DNA of 64,000 nt from Paenibacillus sp. yr247 (GTDB lineage Bacteria; Bacillota; Bacilli; Paenibacillales; NBRC-103111): positions 1-64,000 of the forward strand of contig NZ_FNIF01000012.1 of assembly GCF_900103825.1 (NCBI RefSeq), given 5' to 3'. Shown piece after piece: positions 1 to 7,764 of the stretch (positions are counted from its first letter, which is position 1; every line of letters starts with the position of its first letter). Both the position numbers and the translations under genes were made by a program. The notes beneath the pieces were generated by a model. That model searched no databases. It saw nothing but the letters and a program-made list of their open reading frames with translations, and was not told where the DNA came from.

Positions 1-362
1 TAGCCTATGATATTATTTGTGTAGAACATCCACCATTGGTAGAAATTGTGTCAAAAAAAATTGTCTTTTTTATACAAACGGTTAATTCCAGAATTGAGGA
101 TGGTATCTGGGAAGTGATAGGGAATGTACCTATTCCCGAAAATATCATTTTTCCAAAATATAAAGAGCGAACTAAAGATGGTTTTAGGATAGTGAACCAT
201 CAAGGAAGTATTCTTAAGGAAGTTGTAACTGATACAGAGGTTGAAAATCTGAGGGCACTTGTGTCAAGGTCACCTGTAAGTTTAGAGAAGGCAATAAAAG
301 CTAAGTATGTGACTGGTGAATGGGATTCATTTTACAATGATTTGATTTATCTAGGGAAATAA
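1..362 (+). CDS. Imm26-like immunity protein, 5' end outside window
   Basis: The frame is open from the left edge (from base 3), so the protein is N-terminally incomplete and the TTG at 36 is unlikely to be its start. The visible part is about 119 residues. It carries a block resembling the immunity 26 family: DGIWEVIGNVPIPENIIFPKY near the middle, followed by a short acidic tail region. Such proteins neutralise a cognate polymorphic or contact-dependent toxin, often as orphans, and no toxin gene is visible here. The family call is from memory of the IGN-P motif and is moderate. The gene is followed 15 bp later by a dispersed repeat unit with a terminator-like hairpin. Confidence 0.5.
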   Translation, partial: AYDIICVEHPPLVEIVSKKIVFFIQTVNSRIEDGIWEVIGNVPIPENIIFPKYKERTKDGFRIVNHQGSILKEVVTDTEVENLRALVSRSPVSLEKAIKAKYVTGEWDSFYNDLIYLGK

Positions 363-376
363 TTTTCTGAAATTAC

Positions 377-450
377 TGAACTAACGAAAAACGATAGTGA
401 AGGAGCAGCTCGCCGCAGCTCCTATTTTTGTTCATTCAAGTAACGGGCAG
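377..450 (+). repeat. CTAACG repeat, full-length copy R1 with internal hairpin
   Basis: Left module ACTAACG-AAAA-ACGATAG (380-397), then a stem GGAGCAGCT/AGCTCC followed by a T-run (401-429), then right module TTCAAGTAACGGGCAG (435-450). It is the uninterrupted equivalent of the site occupied by the group II intron at 13.44 kb, and its right half recurs at 20532. The central hairpin plus T-run could also terminate transcription of the upstream gene. Confidence 0.75.
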
Positions 451-526
451 TATAGCGGAACAACACGGATGACAAACTAGGTAAGACAATATACGGGAGA
501 ACTTGGAAAGAGGGTTATTTGCTTAG

Positions 527-1249
527 ATGAAAAGATGGTTCATCGTACTCACCGCTACATTTGTTATGCTTATTTCAATTGTTTCTGTTGCATTTGCCGT
601 AACACCTATATCGAATAAGACTGAGTCGAAACAACACGCTGTTGCCACTTTATCGGAAGCAAAAGCTACTCTTTATGCAACGAAAAGAGAAGGTTATCTT
701 GATAACTTTGAATTACAAATAAATGGAGTCACTCGATCCGTTCACGATTGGAAAAACGTAGATAACCCCACATATGCCCCAAGGTTATTTTACAACGACA
801 TAAATCATGATGGTAAGAAGGAACTCATTATCATTTTAACAAAAGACTATGGCACAGGTGTCTTGAATACAGAGGTACATGTGTTTCAATCAACTGAGAC
901 TACCATTGATGGAGTTTACGAAGAAGTTTTGGTGGACAACCCAATAGCAATAATATTAAAGAACGTAAAAACAAGATTGACAGCTAATGTAGCAGAAATA
1001 ATCATTGGAGACACGAAAACGATAGAACAGATTGAGAAATATCATATTAAACAAGAAAACCTATTCTCTGATGTTTTCTTCGGTAATATTGTTAAATTTG
1101 GTGTTATCGACGATCAATTATTGGTTTCTATTCCTGGACAAATATCACCTGGAGTCTTCATCGGTGCGATTGTGATTGCTTATGAATATAAAGACAAAAT
1201 GTATCAAGCGAAGAAAGTTGAATATGGGAATTTAAATTGGTCCTATTAA
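527..1249 (+). CDS. Secreted hypothetical protein with VCBS-like motif
   Basis: 240 residues. An N-terminal signal peptide is visible: K-R, a hydrophobic stretch at about 4-22, and a likely AFA cleavage site near residue 24. Residues 85-100 carry YNDINHDGKKELIIILT, the DxNxDGxxEL pattern seen in FG-GAP/VCBS-type repeats of extracellular proteins, where the acidic residues usually bind calcium. Only one such copy is obvious, so this is not a full propeller. The function is unknown. The gene stands alone between two CTAACG repeats, and a hairpin follows the stop by about 30 bp. Confidence 0.6.
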   Translation: MKRWFIVLTATFVMLISIVSVAFAVTPISNKTESKQHAVATLSEAKATLYATKREGYLDNFELQINGVTRSVHDWKNVDNPTYAPRLFYNDINHDGKKELIIILTKDYGTGVLNTEVHVFQSTETTIDGVYEEVLVDNPIAIILKNVKTRLTANVAEIIIGDTKTIEQIEKYHIKQENLFSDVFFGNIVKFGVIDDQLLVSIPGQISPGVFIGAIVIAYEYKDKMYQAKKVEYGNLNWSY

Positions 1250-1280
1250 GCTTAAGGAACGATACCTCAATAGAAATCAG

Positions 1281-1313
1281 GAGAAGGCTGCCGACTTGAA
1301 CGGCAGCCTTCTC
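1281..1313. terminator. Inverted repeat between convergent genes
   Basis: GAGAAGGCTGCCG and its exact complement are separated by 7 bases. There is no long T-run, and the hairpin lies between the convergent 3' ends of the 527 and 1665 genes, so it may serve both directions. Confidence 0.65.
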
Positions 1314-1665
1314 AGCTAAAGGGCAGTGGATAAGAGAAAGGAAATGAAGTAGTAATAATAGAAATGAGGGGTATTAAAGCTTTTTCTTTTCGCTCATCGG
1401 AAGCCATCTTGTAGGAAATGTATGTGCCAAAAATGAAAAGAAAAACAAAAATAGCAATTCCAATTTTAAGTAAGAGGAGTTCGGTAACTTTAGCTAAGTT
1501 TAGAGATGGTGCAATAGCGAAAATATATGGAGTTATTACAAAAGCAGATAGGGCGATTCGATTACGAGGTTCAGTACGGAATATTAAGTAGTATAAAAAA
1601 TAGGTACCGACGATAATCAAAATAATACTTAAAACGGGTAGCGGAAGGTGCTGTAAACCTAACAT
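1312..1665 (-). CDS. Small membrane protein, unknown
   Basis: 117 residues if it begins at the ATG at 1665, which follows AAGGAGG at 7-8 bases. A longer reading to 1710 lacks a ribosome site. Three or four hydrophobic segments are visible (about 12-28, 37-52, 60-82 and 95-112), with short charged loops such as RTEPRNR and ASDERKEK. No family is recognised. It stands alone and converges on the secreted-protein gene. Confidence 0.5.
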   Translation of the reverse strand: MLGLQHLPLPVLSIILIIVGTYFLYYLIFRTEPRNRIALSAFVITPYIFAIAPSLNLAKVTELLLLKIGIAIFVFLFIFGTYISYKMASDERKEKALIPLISIITTSFPFSYPLPFS

Positions 1666-1824
1666 TGTGGTTTTCCTCCTTGTATAGAGTAATACTGCCC
1701 TCATTAGCAATGATTAATACGAAAAGTGCTTTTTCGAAGTTACCTTTATGGATAATGCAATGAAGTGTATCAAAATAGGGCAAGCGGTCTGGAACATGCT
1801 GCGCGGCAACTTCTTTTTCTTTTG

Positions 1825-1844
1825 CTGAACTAACGGGCAGTTAT
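1825..1844 (+). repeat. CTAACG repeat, short copy R2
   Basis: TGAACTAACGGGCAGTTATA, a single-module copy in the same orientation as R1 and nearly identical to R3 at 2997. It lies between two minus-strand genes. Confidence 0.7.
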
Positions 1845-1966
1845 AACGTAGTACCAGATTGGGGCTTTCAAGCAAAAACACAGCAAAACGTAAAAAAACG
1901 AGCGGCTGCAGGAGATCTTGAGCCTCTCGTTTTAGATCTGATTATACAAATCCTAATAAAGATGAT

Positions 1967-2443
1967 TCATGTTTTACTTTTAATTCTAAAGAACCAAATG
2001 TAATATATGCGGGATAAAGAGAAAGTTAGGAAGAGGCTTATCCAAGTCCAATACCAAGTCCATTTTATATAGTGAATCAATTGGGTATAGTGCTCTATTA
2101 ATACCTCCAACAAGGTCATGATCGAACAATATGCTGCAAAATAACCTAATTGGGTTATGTATCTTTTTTTCTCAGGATAATAAAGCATGAACAATACACA
2201 AATTGATGGGTAGACAAAAAATTCAAACGTAAAATTTGACTTATGAGCGTATGGGAAAATGAATCGATCAGGATATTCAATCCATTTCATCTGCACGACA
2301 AAAAGTCCCAAGCCCCAGGTAAGAAACAACTTAAAGAGATACACAGCCGAAGCTTCGCGCATTTTTTTTTTTGGAACGAATACTAGTAGGGCAATTATCA
2401 TAATGATCCATACAGAAGCTTCTATAATTCCTTCTTTCGCCAT
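1967..2443 (-). CDS. CBO0543-type integral membrane protein
   Basis: 158 residues from the ATG at 2443. The frame runs up to a TTG at 2470, but a GGAG 11 bases upstream favours the ATG. Five hydrophobic segments alternate with basic loops, and the aromatic-rich tail (WTWYWTWISLF) is typical of the CBO0543 family found in many spore formers. The family has no established function. The gene is a single unit between repeats R2 and R3, next to the iteron array that begins at 2543. Confidence 0.55.
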   Translation of the reverse strand: MAKEGIIEASVWIIMIIALLVFVPKKKMREASAVYLFKLFLTWGLGLFVVQMKWIEYPDRFIFPYAHKSNFTFEFFVYPSICVLFMLYYPEKKRYITQLGYFAAYCSIMTLLEVLIEHYTQLIHYIKWTWYWTWISLFLTFSLSRIYYIWFFRIKSKT

Positions 2444-2542
2444 GAAATTCACGTCTCCGAAACTAAGCAAATTTTAACAACATGCTTAGTTTTAACCCTT
2501 CTCAAATAAAGTATTCTCCATCGGACTAAAATAATGTAAGAG

Positions 2543-2903
2543 GACAAGAACATATATCTATAGAGATCCGCGCGCAGCGCGGTTTTATTATTTTAAGGAT
2601 GTAAGTTCTTGTCTTTTTCGCAAGACAAGAACTTACATCATTTACCGATACTGGACAAGAACTTATATCCTTTACCATGGTGGAGTTCAAGTAGTAATAT
2701 TTCACCATTTAAAGAGTGTTAAAAAACCACTTTAAATACTATTTAGGGACGTCTCACAAGGAATAAACAATTAATATTTGTGCTATGAACTTATATCTTT
2801 TGCCGAACTATTGTACAACAAGAACATATAACTATTACCGTAAATACAGACAAGAACTTATATTCTTAGCTGATTTTTTGGACAAGAACAAAGTCATATT
2901 GCC
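2543..2903. repeat. Array of about eight ~20-bp iterons, consensus GACAAGAACTTATATC-N-TTTACC
   Basis: Copies begin at 2543, 2624, 2654, 2784 (partial), 2815, 2849 and 2881, all in forward orientation. One inverted copy (2595-2613) pairs with the 2624 copy to make a perfect hairpin. Spacing is irregular (about 30-80 bp) and copies diverge, so this is not a CRISPR array. Clustered sites of this size are typical of transposase-binding sites at the ends of multi-site DDE transposons (IS21, Tn7/Tn552-like). No transposase is present. Confidence 0.7.
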
Positions 2904-2996
2904 ATAGCGTGAATTGGATTAACAAGAAGTGATTTGTTAACCTTTACACTTCTCAGCAAATTAATCTGTGTAGGTTGATGACAGGTCAGTAGCCTG

Positions 2997-3016
2997 TTGA
3001 ACTAACGGGCAGTTAT
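2997..3016 (+). repeat. CTAACG repeat, short copy R3
   Basis: TTGAACTAACGGGCAGTTAT, preceded by AGTAGCCTG. The same preceding word occurs before copy R11 at 46.16 kb, so more than the core is shared. Confidence 0.7.
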
Positions 3017-3058
3017 GCTCAATAATTCACACTACATATATGGAAATAACCACTGTTT

Positions 3059-3076
3059 TAGTTGACTTATCAACTA
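3059..3076. promoter_or_regulatory. Probable MarR operator O1
   Basis: TAGTTGA-CTTA-TCAACTA, a perfect 7-bp inverted repeat, lies 36 bp upstream of the preferred marR start. The same arms recur in front of the pentapeptide gene at 3547. Adjacent paired palindromes are normal for MarR autoregulation. Confidence 0.7.
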
Positions 3077-3111
3077 CTTTGGTATATTCTTTCATGGGAT
3101 GTGATTACAAA

Positions 3112-3534
3112 ATGGATTTACTCGATAATATTGCTGTCTTAATTCATGATGCCAAATTAGATATAGCTATGCACATGACTAAAAGTTTAGCTCCGTATGA
3201 TATTACGCCTGAACAAGCTTTTATAATTGTTTTGCTCAATGAACGGGATGGGTTGTCTCAAGGTGAGATTGCTTTCGCTTTAAGAAAAGATAAATCAAGC
3301 ATCACTCGGATGATAGTGAGTCTTGAAACCAAAGGTATAATGCACAGAATTACTAATAGTTATGATCGTCGTTACTTTAAAGTATCATTAACAGATAAAG
3401 GTAAGAGCTTAGCTACAAATGTAATACCTTGTATTTCAGGAACTATTGATGTACTTGAAACAGGTTTTTCACTTGAAGAAATGAATGAATTACGCAGGCT
3501 TCTAATTAAGATGCGAGATAATATGAGAAAATGA
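3112..3534 (+). CDS. MarR family transcriptional regulator
   Basis: 140 residues from the ATG at 3112. The frame opens at 3040, but that start would place the operator inside the gene, and a GGGATGTG precedes 3112. It shows the MarR winged-helix pattern: an N-terminal dimerisation helix, a recognition helix in LSQGEIAFALRKDKSSITRMIVSLETKGI (about 66-92), and the wing DRRYFKVSLTDKG, where the D-R pair is the family hallmark. MarR proteins repress and are released by small phenolic or drug-like ligands. The identical operator arms at 3059 and 3547 bracket the gene. The likely role is autoregulation plus control of the pentapeptide-repeat protein downstream. Confidence 0.88.
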   Translation: MDLLDNIAVLIHDAKLDIAMHMTKSLAPYDITPEQAFIIVLLNERDGLSQGEIAFALRKDKSSITRMIVSLETKGIMHRITNSYDRRYFKVSLTDKGKSLATNVIPCISGTIDVLETGFSLEEMNELRRLLIKMRDNMRK

Positions 3535-3546
3535 TTTGCGTACACC

Positions 3547-3570
3547 CAATAGTTGATATATCAACTATTG
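3547..3570. promoter_or_regulatory. Probable MarR operator O2, perfect 24-bp palindrome
   Basis: The half-site CAATAGTTGATA is followed directly by its exact complement. It fills most of the 52-bp gap between marR and the pentapeptide gene and ends just before the GGAGG of the latter. It shares TAGTTGA/TCAACTA with O1. Confidence 0.75.
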
Positions 3571-3586
3571 GAAAAGGAGGAGTATC

Positions 3587-4192
3587 ATGTTTGAGCATAT
3601 CAATCAAAATTATGAAGGAATAGACTTTTGTAATCAAGATTTGAGGTATGGCGAGCTAATAAGTTGCACTTTTCATCGTTGCACATTTGCTAACGGATCG
3701 TTAGAGGAGATTACAACGAGGAACTGTCGTTTCGTTGAATGTAATTTTCGGGGTGCCTCGTTAAATAGCTCCGTTCATAAAGAATCTGCGTTTGAGAATT
3801 GTAACTTTGCCGAAGCCAATCTATTTGTTTCGAAGTTTGAAAACTGCAAAATGACGGGTTCAGATTTTTCCAGTGCCAATATGGATGGAATCACCATATT
3901 CCAAGGGGATTGGTCTTATACGAATTTGAGAAATGCCAGACTGGTTAAGCAAGATTTGCGAGGAATTAAATTTTATGAATCTGACTTAACCGAAGCAAAT
4001 TTAGAAAAAGCTGACTTAAGAAATTGTGATCTTACGAGAACAATGCTAGCTAGAGCGAAATTACAGGGAGCCGATGTAAGGGGAGCTAAAATGGATGGTG
4101 TGGATTTCAAATCCCTCACACTCAAGGGGTTACGAATGGATACAGAGCAAGCAGTGTTGTTTACACTTTCGCATGGTGCAAAAATGAATTAA
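3587..4192 (+). CDS. Pentapeptide-repeat protein (Qnr/MfpA-like)
   Basis: 201 residues, start fixed by AAAAGGAGG. Almost the whole chain (about 12-180) follows the A(N/D)Lxx / (C/F)xxxx five-residue period, for example NFAEANLF, SDFSSANMDG, SDLTEANLEKADLRNCDL and LQGADVRGAKMDG. This should fold as a right-handed quadrilateral beta-helix. Members of this size (Qnr, MfpA, McbG) mimic DNA and protect gyrase from quinolones or microcins; others have unrelated roles. There is a palindromic MarR operator immediately upstream, so expression is probably drug-inducible. Gyrase protection is inferred, not shown. Confidence 0.88.
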   Translation: MFEHINQNYEGIDFCNQDLRYGELISCTFHRCTFANGSLEEITTRNCRFVECNFRGASLNSSVHKESAFENCNFAEANLFVSKFENCKMTGSDFSSANMDGITIFQGDWSYTNLRNARLVKQDLRGIKFYESDLTEANLEKADLRNCDLTRTMLARAKLQGADVRGAKMDGVDFKSLTLKGLRMDTEQAVLFTLSHGAKMN

Positions 4193-4213
4193 ATGACTAT
4201 CGGTCTCATCCTT

Positions 4214-4242
4214 CGTTAAACTAACGGCAAACTATAGTTCAA
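4214..4242 (+). repeat. CTAACG repeat R4, degenerate palindrome
   Basis: AACTAACGGCAAACTATAGTT, with arms ACTA/TAGT still pairing. It lies 25 bp after the pentapeptide gene. Confidence 0.6.
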
Positions 4243-4276
4243 AAGAAGATACTGCCGAATAATTTATTGAATAGTA

Positions 4277-4309
4277 AAAGAGAAGCCTTGTTAGGAGGCT
4301 TCTCTTTTT
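4277..4309 (+). terminator. Rho-independent terminator
   Basis: GAGAAGCC stem, 7-9 base loop, GGCTTCTC, then TTTTT. It ends the marR-pentapeptide unit. Bases 4310-4584 hold nothing recognisable. Confidence 0.8.
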
Positions 4310-4584
4310 GAAATCATCACAATGGAATAATCCGTTTGAGACTCTGCATCTGAAGCATAATTGCATACCGCCGCACTAACAATTACTGGCGGATCCGTAA
4401 CAAAGAGGGTGGCTGCTTCGACAAACACCACCCATTTGATTACTGTCAAAGCCCAAACAGATTTCTTTTCTTAAATAAAACAAGCGGGCTGCCAAAGCAC
4501 CTGCACCGTTTAAGTGTCATTTTACATCATTTCACCTAGCTCCAGTAACGGACGTGAGAAAATTGTTTATATTTAAAAGCCTCC

Positions 4585-5772
4585 TTAAATTCGAAAAATA
4601 ATCATCAATATCGCTGCCAATATCGCAATGATGCTGCTGGAACTAAAAGCAACCATGGGACCAAACGATTGCCATAAAAAGCCCGCTATGATACTTGCAG
4701 GCAATGCCGCTAACCCCGTCAAAGCGTTATATGTACCCATAGCAGTTCCTCTTTGTCCTTCGGGAACGATATCGGCAATATAAGCCTTTTGTATACCATC
4801 GGTAAATGCGTAGTAGAACCCATATAAAAAGAATAATACCCAGATCCATGCAACGCTTTTAGCCATACCAAAACCAAAGTAAACGGCTGCAAAAATGAAA
4901 AATCCAGAAATAAGTACAGGGCGGCGACCTATGCGATCAGACAAAATACCTATAGGCATGGAAAGGATACTACAGCTTATATTAAAAGCGAAAAAAGCTA
5001 GTGGAATTAGGGCGGGATACATCCCCGCGTCTTGTGCCCGTAAAACTAGAAATGCATCGGAAAAATTACCGACCGTAAATAGCGTTGAAATCAAGGAAAA
5101 CCACATAAACCGCCGATTTAAATTTTTAAAACCAATTTGGGGAAGTTTTGATTGTTTCTCGGTAGCATTATACGTTTTTTCCTTTAAGAAAAAAACGATA
5201 AGAGCAACTGCTATAAGCCCAGGAATAACAGATAGCCAAAATACGAGAAGGTAGTTGTTTGTAAACATAGCAAGCACTCCAAAAGCAACTAACGGTCCTA
5301 ATGCTGCTCCTAGAGTATCCATAGCTCGACGAAACCCAAATGCTTTTCCCCGTTCTTCTTTTGTAGTGGAATCGGCGATCAATGCATCTCTCGGAGATGT
5401 TCGTATTCCTTTACCCAAGCGGTCTGAAAAGCGAATCATTAAAACCTGGTTCCATGATGCGCTTAATGCAAAGAAGGGTTTTGTCAAATTAGACAGCCCG
5501 TAACCAATTAGCATCAAAAGTTTATACTTGCCAACGCGGTCTGTAATCCAACCTGAGAATAATTTTAAAATACTTGCCGTGCTTTCAGCGATTCCTTCGA
5601 TAATGCCGATGGATCCAACCTGTACGTGTAATACGGAAGTGAGATACAAAGGTAAGATGGGCACAATCATATTACTAGAAAGATCGGTAAATAAACTAAC
5701 AAGCCCAAGTACAATAATGACCGGGCTCATAGCGAAAAGATTTCTTTTTTTAGGTTGAGACAATGGTTCCAT
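4585..5772 (-). CDS. MFS drug/metabolite efflux transporter
   Basis: 395 residues with twelve predicted membrane segments, starting at an ATG behind GAGGTG. The MFS loop 2-3 signature appears as GWITDRVGKYKLL (about 73-85). The conserved RFSDRLGKGIRTSPRDALIADS at about 113-134 and a second SDRIGRRPVL near 270 mark the MFS-1 subgroup that includes YfkF/MdtG-like exporters. The substrate is not predictable. The gene is a single transcription unit on the minus strand, downstream of the ECF sigma operon with an 84-bp gap. Confidence 0.8.
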   Translation of the reverse strand: MEPLSQPKKRNLFAMSPVIIVLGLVSLFTDLSSNMIVPILPLYLTSVLHVQVGSIGIIEGIAESTASILKLFSGWITDRVGKYKLLMLIGYGLSNLTKPFFALSASWNQVLMIRFSDRLGKGIRTSPRDALIADSTTKEERGKAFGFRRAMDTLGAALGPLVAFGVLAMFTNNYLLVFWLSVIPGLIAVALIVFFLKEKTYNATEKQSKLPQIGFKNLNRRFMWFSLISTLFTVGNFSDAFLVLRAQDAGMYPALIPLAFFAFNISCSILSMPIGILSDRIGRRPVLISGFFIFAAVYFGFGMAKSVAWIWVLFFLYGFYYAFTDGIQKAYIADIVPEGQRGTAMGTYNALTGLAALPASIIAGFLWQSFGPMVAFSSSSIIAILAAILMIIFRI

Positions 5773-5856
5773 TTGTTCACCTCTATATTGGATAAATGCG
5801 GTAACGGTTTGCCCCTAATATTATAGTTGAGTTTCCCAATATCAGTAATTACTTTT

Positions 5857-6693
5857 TTATAACTTAGTGGATGGTTTTCTTTTTGTTTTTTCCAACATCC
5901 ACAAAGTCATGATACCTATAGAAAAAAGTAATATGCCTAAAAAAAGTATTACCCCGACAAGTGGAATGTTCATGAGTGAAACCAATAAAATCGAACCTGT
6001 TAATGAAATAACCCAGTTAGAACGCCCAAACGTTCCTTGAATTCTTTCACCAACTAACATGCTTAATGCAGCCAGCCCAATTACGAAAGTCAACAAAGTT
6101 AAAACGAGTATTAAAATTGCAACTGGGATTCCGATGATCGTAACAAGTAGAAGCACATTAAGTGCGATGAGGATGAGACTGCTGAAAAAACCAATATACA
6201 ATAAGCGACCAGGTGACTGCCGAGCATGAACTACAAATGGTTGTATATGCTGCTTGAGCATCAAAATGGTTAAGACAGGTAGTAAAATCAAAATGATACT
6301 AACCGTTAATTGCAACAACCAGGATCCGATGACAAGTCCTCCGCCAATTAACAAACTATTTTGAGTAGCCTTATCAAAGGATAGATTGATAATTTCATCC
6401 GAAATTAACGCTCCTTGCTCTTGCTGTATCTTTCCACCTACAACTAAAACAAAACCGTTTACCTTTGCAGATGCTTTTAAATTTAAGTTTCCGTTAAAAA
6501 TAATAACAGAATCATTCACGGTTCCCCAAATGGTCGTATCTGCACCGACCACCACTACATCATCAACCACCTGATTTGCAGGCACAACCGTATCTTGATG
6601 TTCAAAAATCCCTTTTGCCATAGCATTAGTCGGTATCGTAAACATAAGAGCGCAAAATACTAACGCTATGAAAATGAAGCTTTTCTTTTTCAC
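5857..6693 (-). CDS. Bactofilin-like polymer domain fused to membrane domain
   Basis: 278 residues. A signal peptide (to about residue 27, AMA) is followed by a short polar beta-rich stretch with repeating V-V-G / VNDSVIIFNGNLNLKASAKVNG, as in bactofilin-type polymer proteins (about 35-95). Three to five membrane segments then fill residues 120-270. The GTG at 6693 overlaps the anti-sigma stop (GTGA), so translation is probably coupled. Proteins of this build commonly sit in ECF sigma/anti-sigma operons and are thought to act in envelope stress. No enzymatic motif is seen. Confidence 0.65.
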   Translation of the reverse strand: MKKKSFIFIALVFCALMFTIPTNAMAKGIFEHQDTVVPANQVVDDVVVVGADTTIWGTVNDSVIIFNGNLNLKASAKVNGFVLVVGGKIQQEQGALISDEIINLSFDKATQNSLLIGGGLVIGSWLLQLTVSIILILLPVLTILMLKQHIQPFVVHARQSPGRLLYIGFFSSLILIALNVLLLVTIIGIPVAILILVLTLLTFVIGLAALSMLVGERIQGTFGRSNWVISLTGSILLVSLMNIPLVGVILFLGILLFSIGIMTLWMLEKTKRKPSTKL

Positions 6694-7184
6694 CAATTTG
6701 CCCTCCTAAACTCCTCTGTTTTAATTAGATGTTTTATTGAAATACTCGAGGCAATGATGAGAAGGATCGAAAACACGACCGAACCAACAACTATATATGT
6801 GTTCGAGCCTAAGATATTTCCGAATACATTTATTAAATTATAAATAACTCTAAGCATAATCGAACCCAATTTAAATAGGAATGAACCCGCTAGAACGAAA
6901 GTAAGCGTAATAAAACACAATGCACTTATAAGAGGAACCAACAGCCATTTGCTCCCTTTAGAAACATTCAAGCCAATTGTGTGGATCACTTTATCTTCAA
7001 ATCCTTCTGGTGCTTCAACCGAATGAAAGACGTTAAAAACTTGATTTCTAATTTCCGATAAATCTTTGAGCAACTCACTGCATTCCGTACATGTATTCAA
7101 ATGTTCTTCGACTTGTTGTCGTTCAGTCTCAGACAACTCGTTATCCATATAAGCAGATAACTGATCCTCAATATGGTTTGACAT
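6690..7184 (-). CDS. Anti-sigma factor, zinc-finger (ZAS) type
   Basis: 164 residues from the ATG at 7184 (GGAGG 6 bases upstream). The N-terminus has the HxxxCxxC motif HLNTCTEC in a zf-HC2/ZAS fold (about 5-45), which binds the paired ECF sigma in the cytoplasm. Two hydrophobic segments (about 85-110 and 135-155) anchor it in the membrane. It begins 1 bp after the sigma gene ends and overlaps the next gene by 4 bp, giving a tightly coupled three-gene operon. Confidence 0.85.
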   Translation of the reverse strand: MSNHIEDQLSAYMDNELSETERQQVEEHLNTCTECSELLKDLSEIRNQVFNVFHSVEAPEGFEDKVIHTIGLNVSKGSKWLLVPLISALCFITLTFVLAGSFLFKLGSIMLRVIYNLINVFGNILGSNTYIVVGSVVFSILLIIASSISIKHLIKTEEFRRANW

Positions 7185-7185
7185 C

Positions 7186-7719
7186 TTAATCCTCCATTTC
7201 ACGAATCATTTCTTTACGCAACAACAGTCGGGCTGCACTAATACGTGATTTTACAGTTCCGAGCGGAATGTTTAACAACTCCGCAATCTCATCATACGAA
7301 TAACCTTCAACTTCTCTTAGGACAATGGCTTCTCTGTGTTCAGGACTTAATTTGTCCATCGCTTCTTCTATCGTCATATGGAGATCTGTTCGTTCCATAT
7401 CGCTACTTGAAATCCGTGTTTCAATGAATTCACCGGATACGGAATTCGTTTTCTTTTGTTTTTGAATTCGGTCATAGCATAAATTGGATACGATTCGTTT
7501 TAACCATGAAGTAAAGGCATAAATATTATCTAACTTGGCAAGTGAATAAAAGGCTTTAATAAATGCTTCCTGCGAAACATCCTCCGCTTCCATACGATCT
7601 GCGAGCATCCCATAGGAATAACGAAAAACGGTATCTTTATAACGTTTTACAAGTAAAGCGAACGCTTCTTTGTCTCCATTTTTCGCCTTACTAATGAGCT
7701 CATATAGTTCTTGATCCAC
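7186..7719 (-). CDS. ECF-family RNA polymerase sigma factor
   Basis: 177 residues from the GTG at 7719, which follows a G-rich ribosome site; a TTG at 7740 is possible. Region 2 is visible as YGMLADRMEAEDVSQEAFIKAFYSL and region 4 as LSPEHREAIVLREVEGYSYDEIAELLNIPLGTVKSRI, with no region 1 or 3, as expected for a SigW/SigV-like ECF factor. The co-transcribed ZAS anti-sigma implies release by an envelope signal. A self-directed ECF promoter was not identified in the 45-bp gap to the DedA-PAP2 gene. Confidence 0.9.
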   Translation of the reverse strand: MDQELYELISKAKNGDKEAFALLVKRYKDTVFRYSYGMLADRMEAEDVSQEAFIKAFYSLAKLDNIYAFTSWLKRIVSNLCYDRIQKQKKTNSVSGEFIETRISSSDMERTDLHMTIEEAMDKLSPEHREAIVLREVEGYSYDEIAELLNIPLGTVKSRISAARLLLRKEMIREMED

Positions 7720-7764
7720 ACATACTCTTCCCCCCCGCAATACCTAAAATAAAAAGACTTCAGA

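Noticed and set aside
2543-2903. CRISPR array
   Set aside because: Units are short, unequally spaced, diverged and partly inverted; no cas genes.
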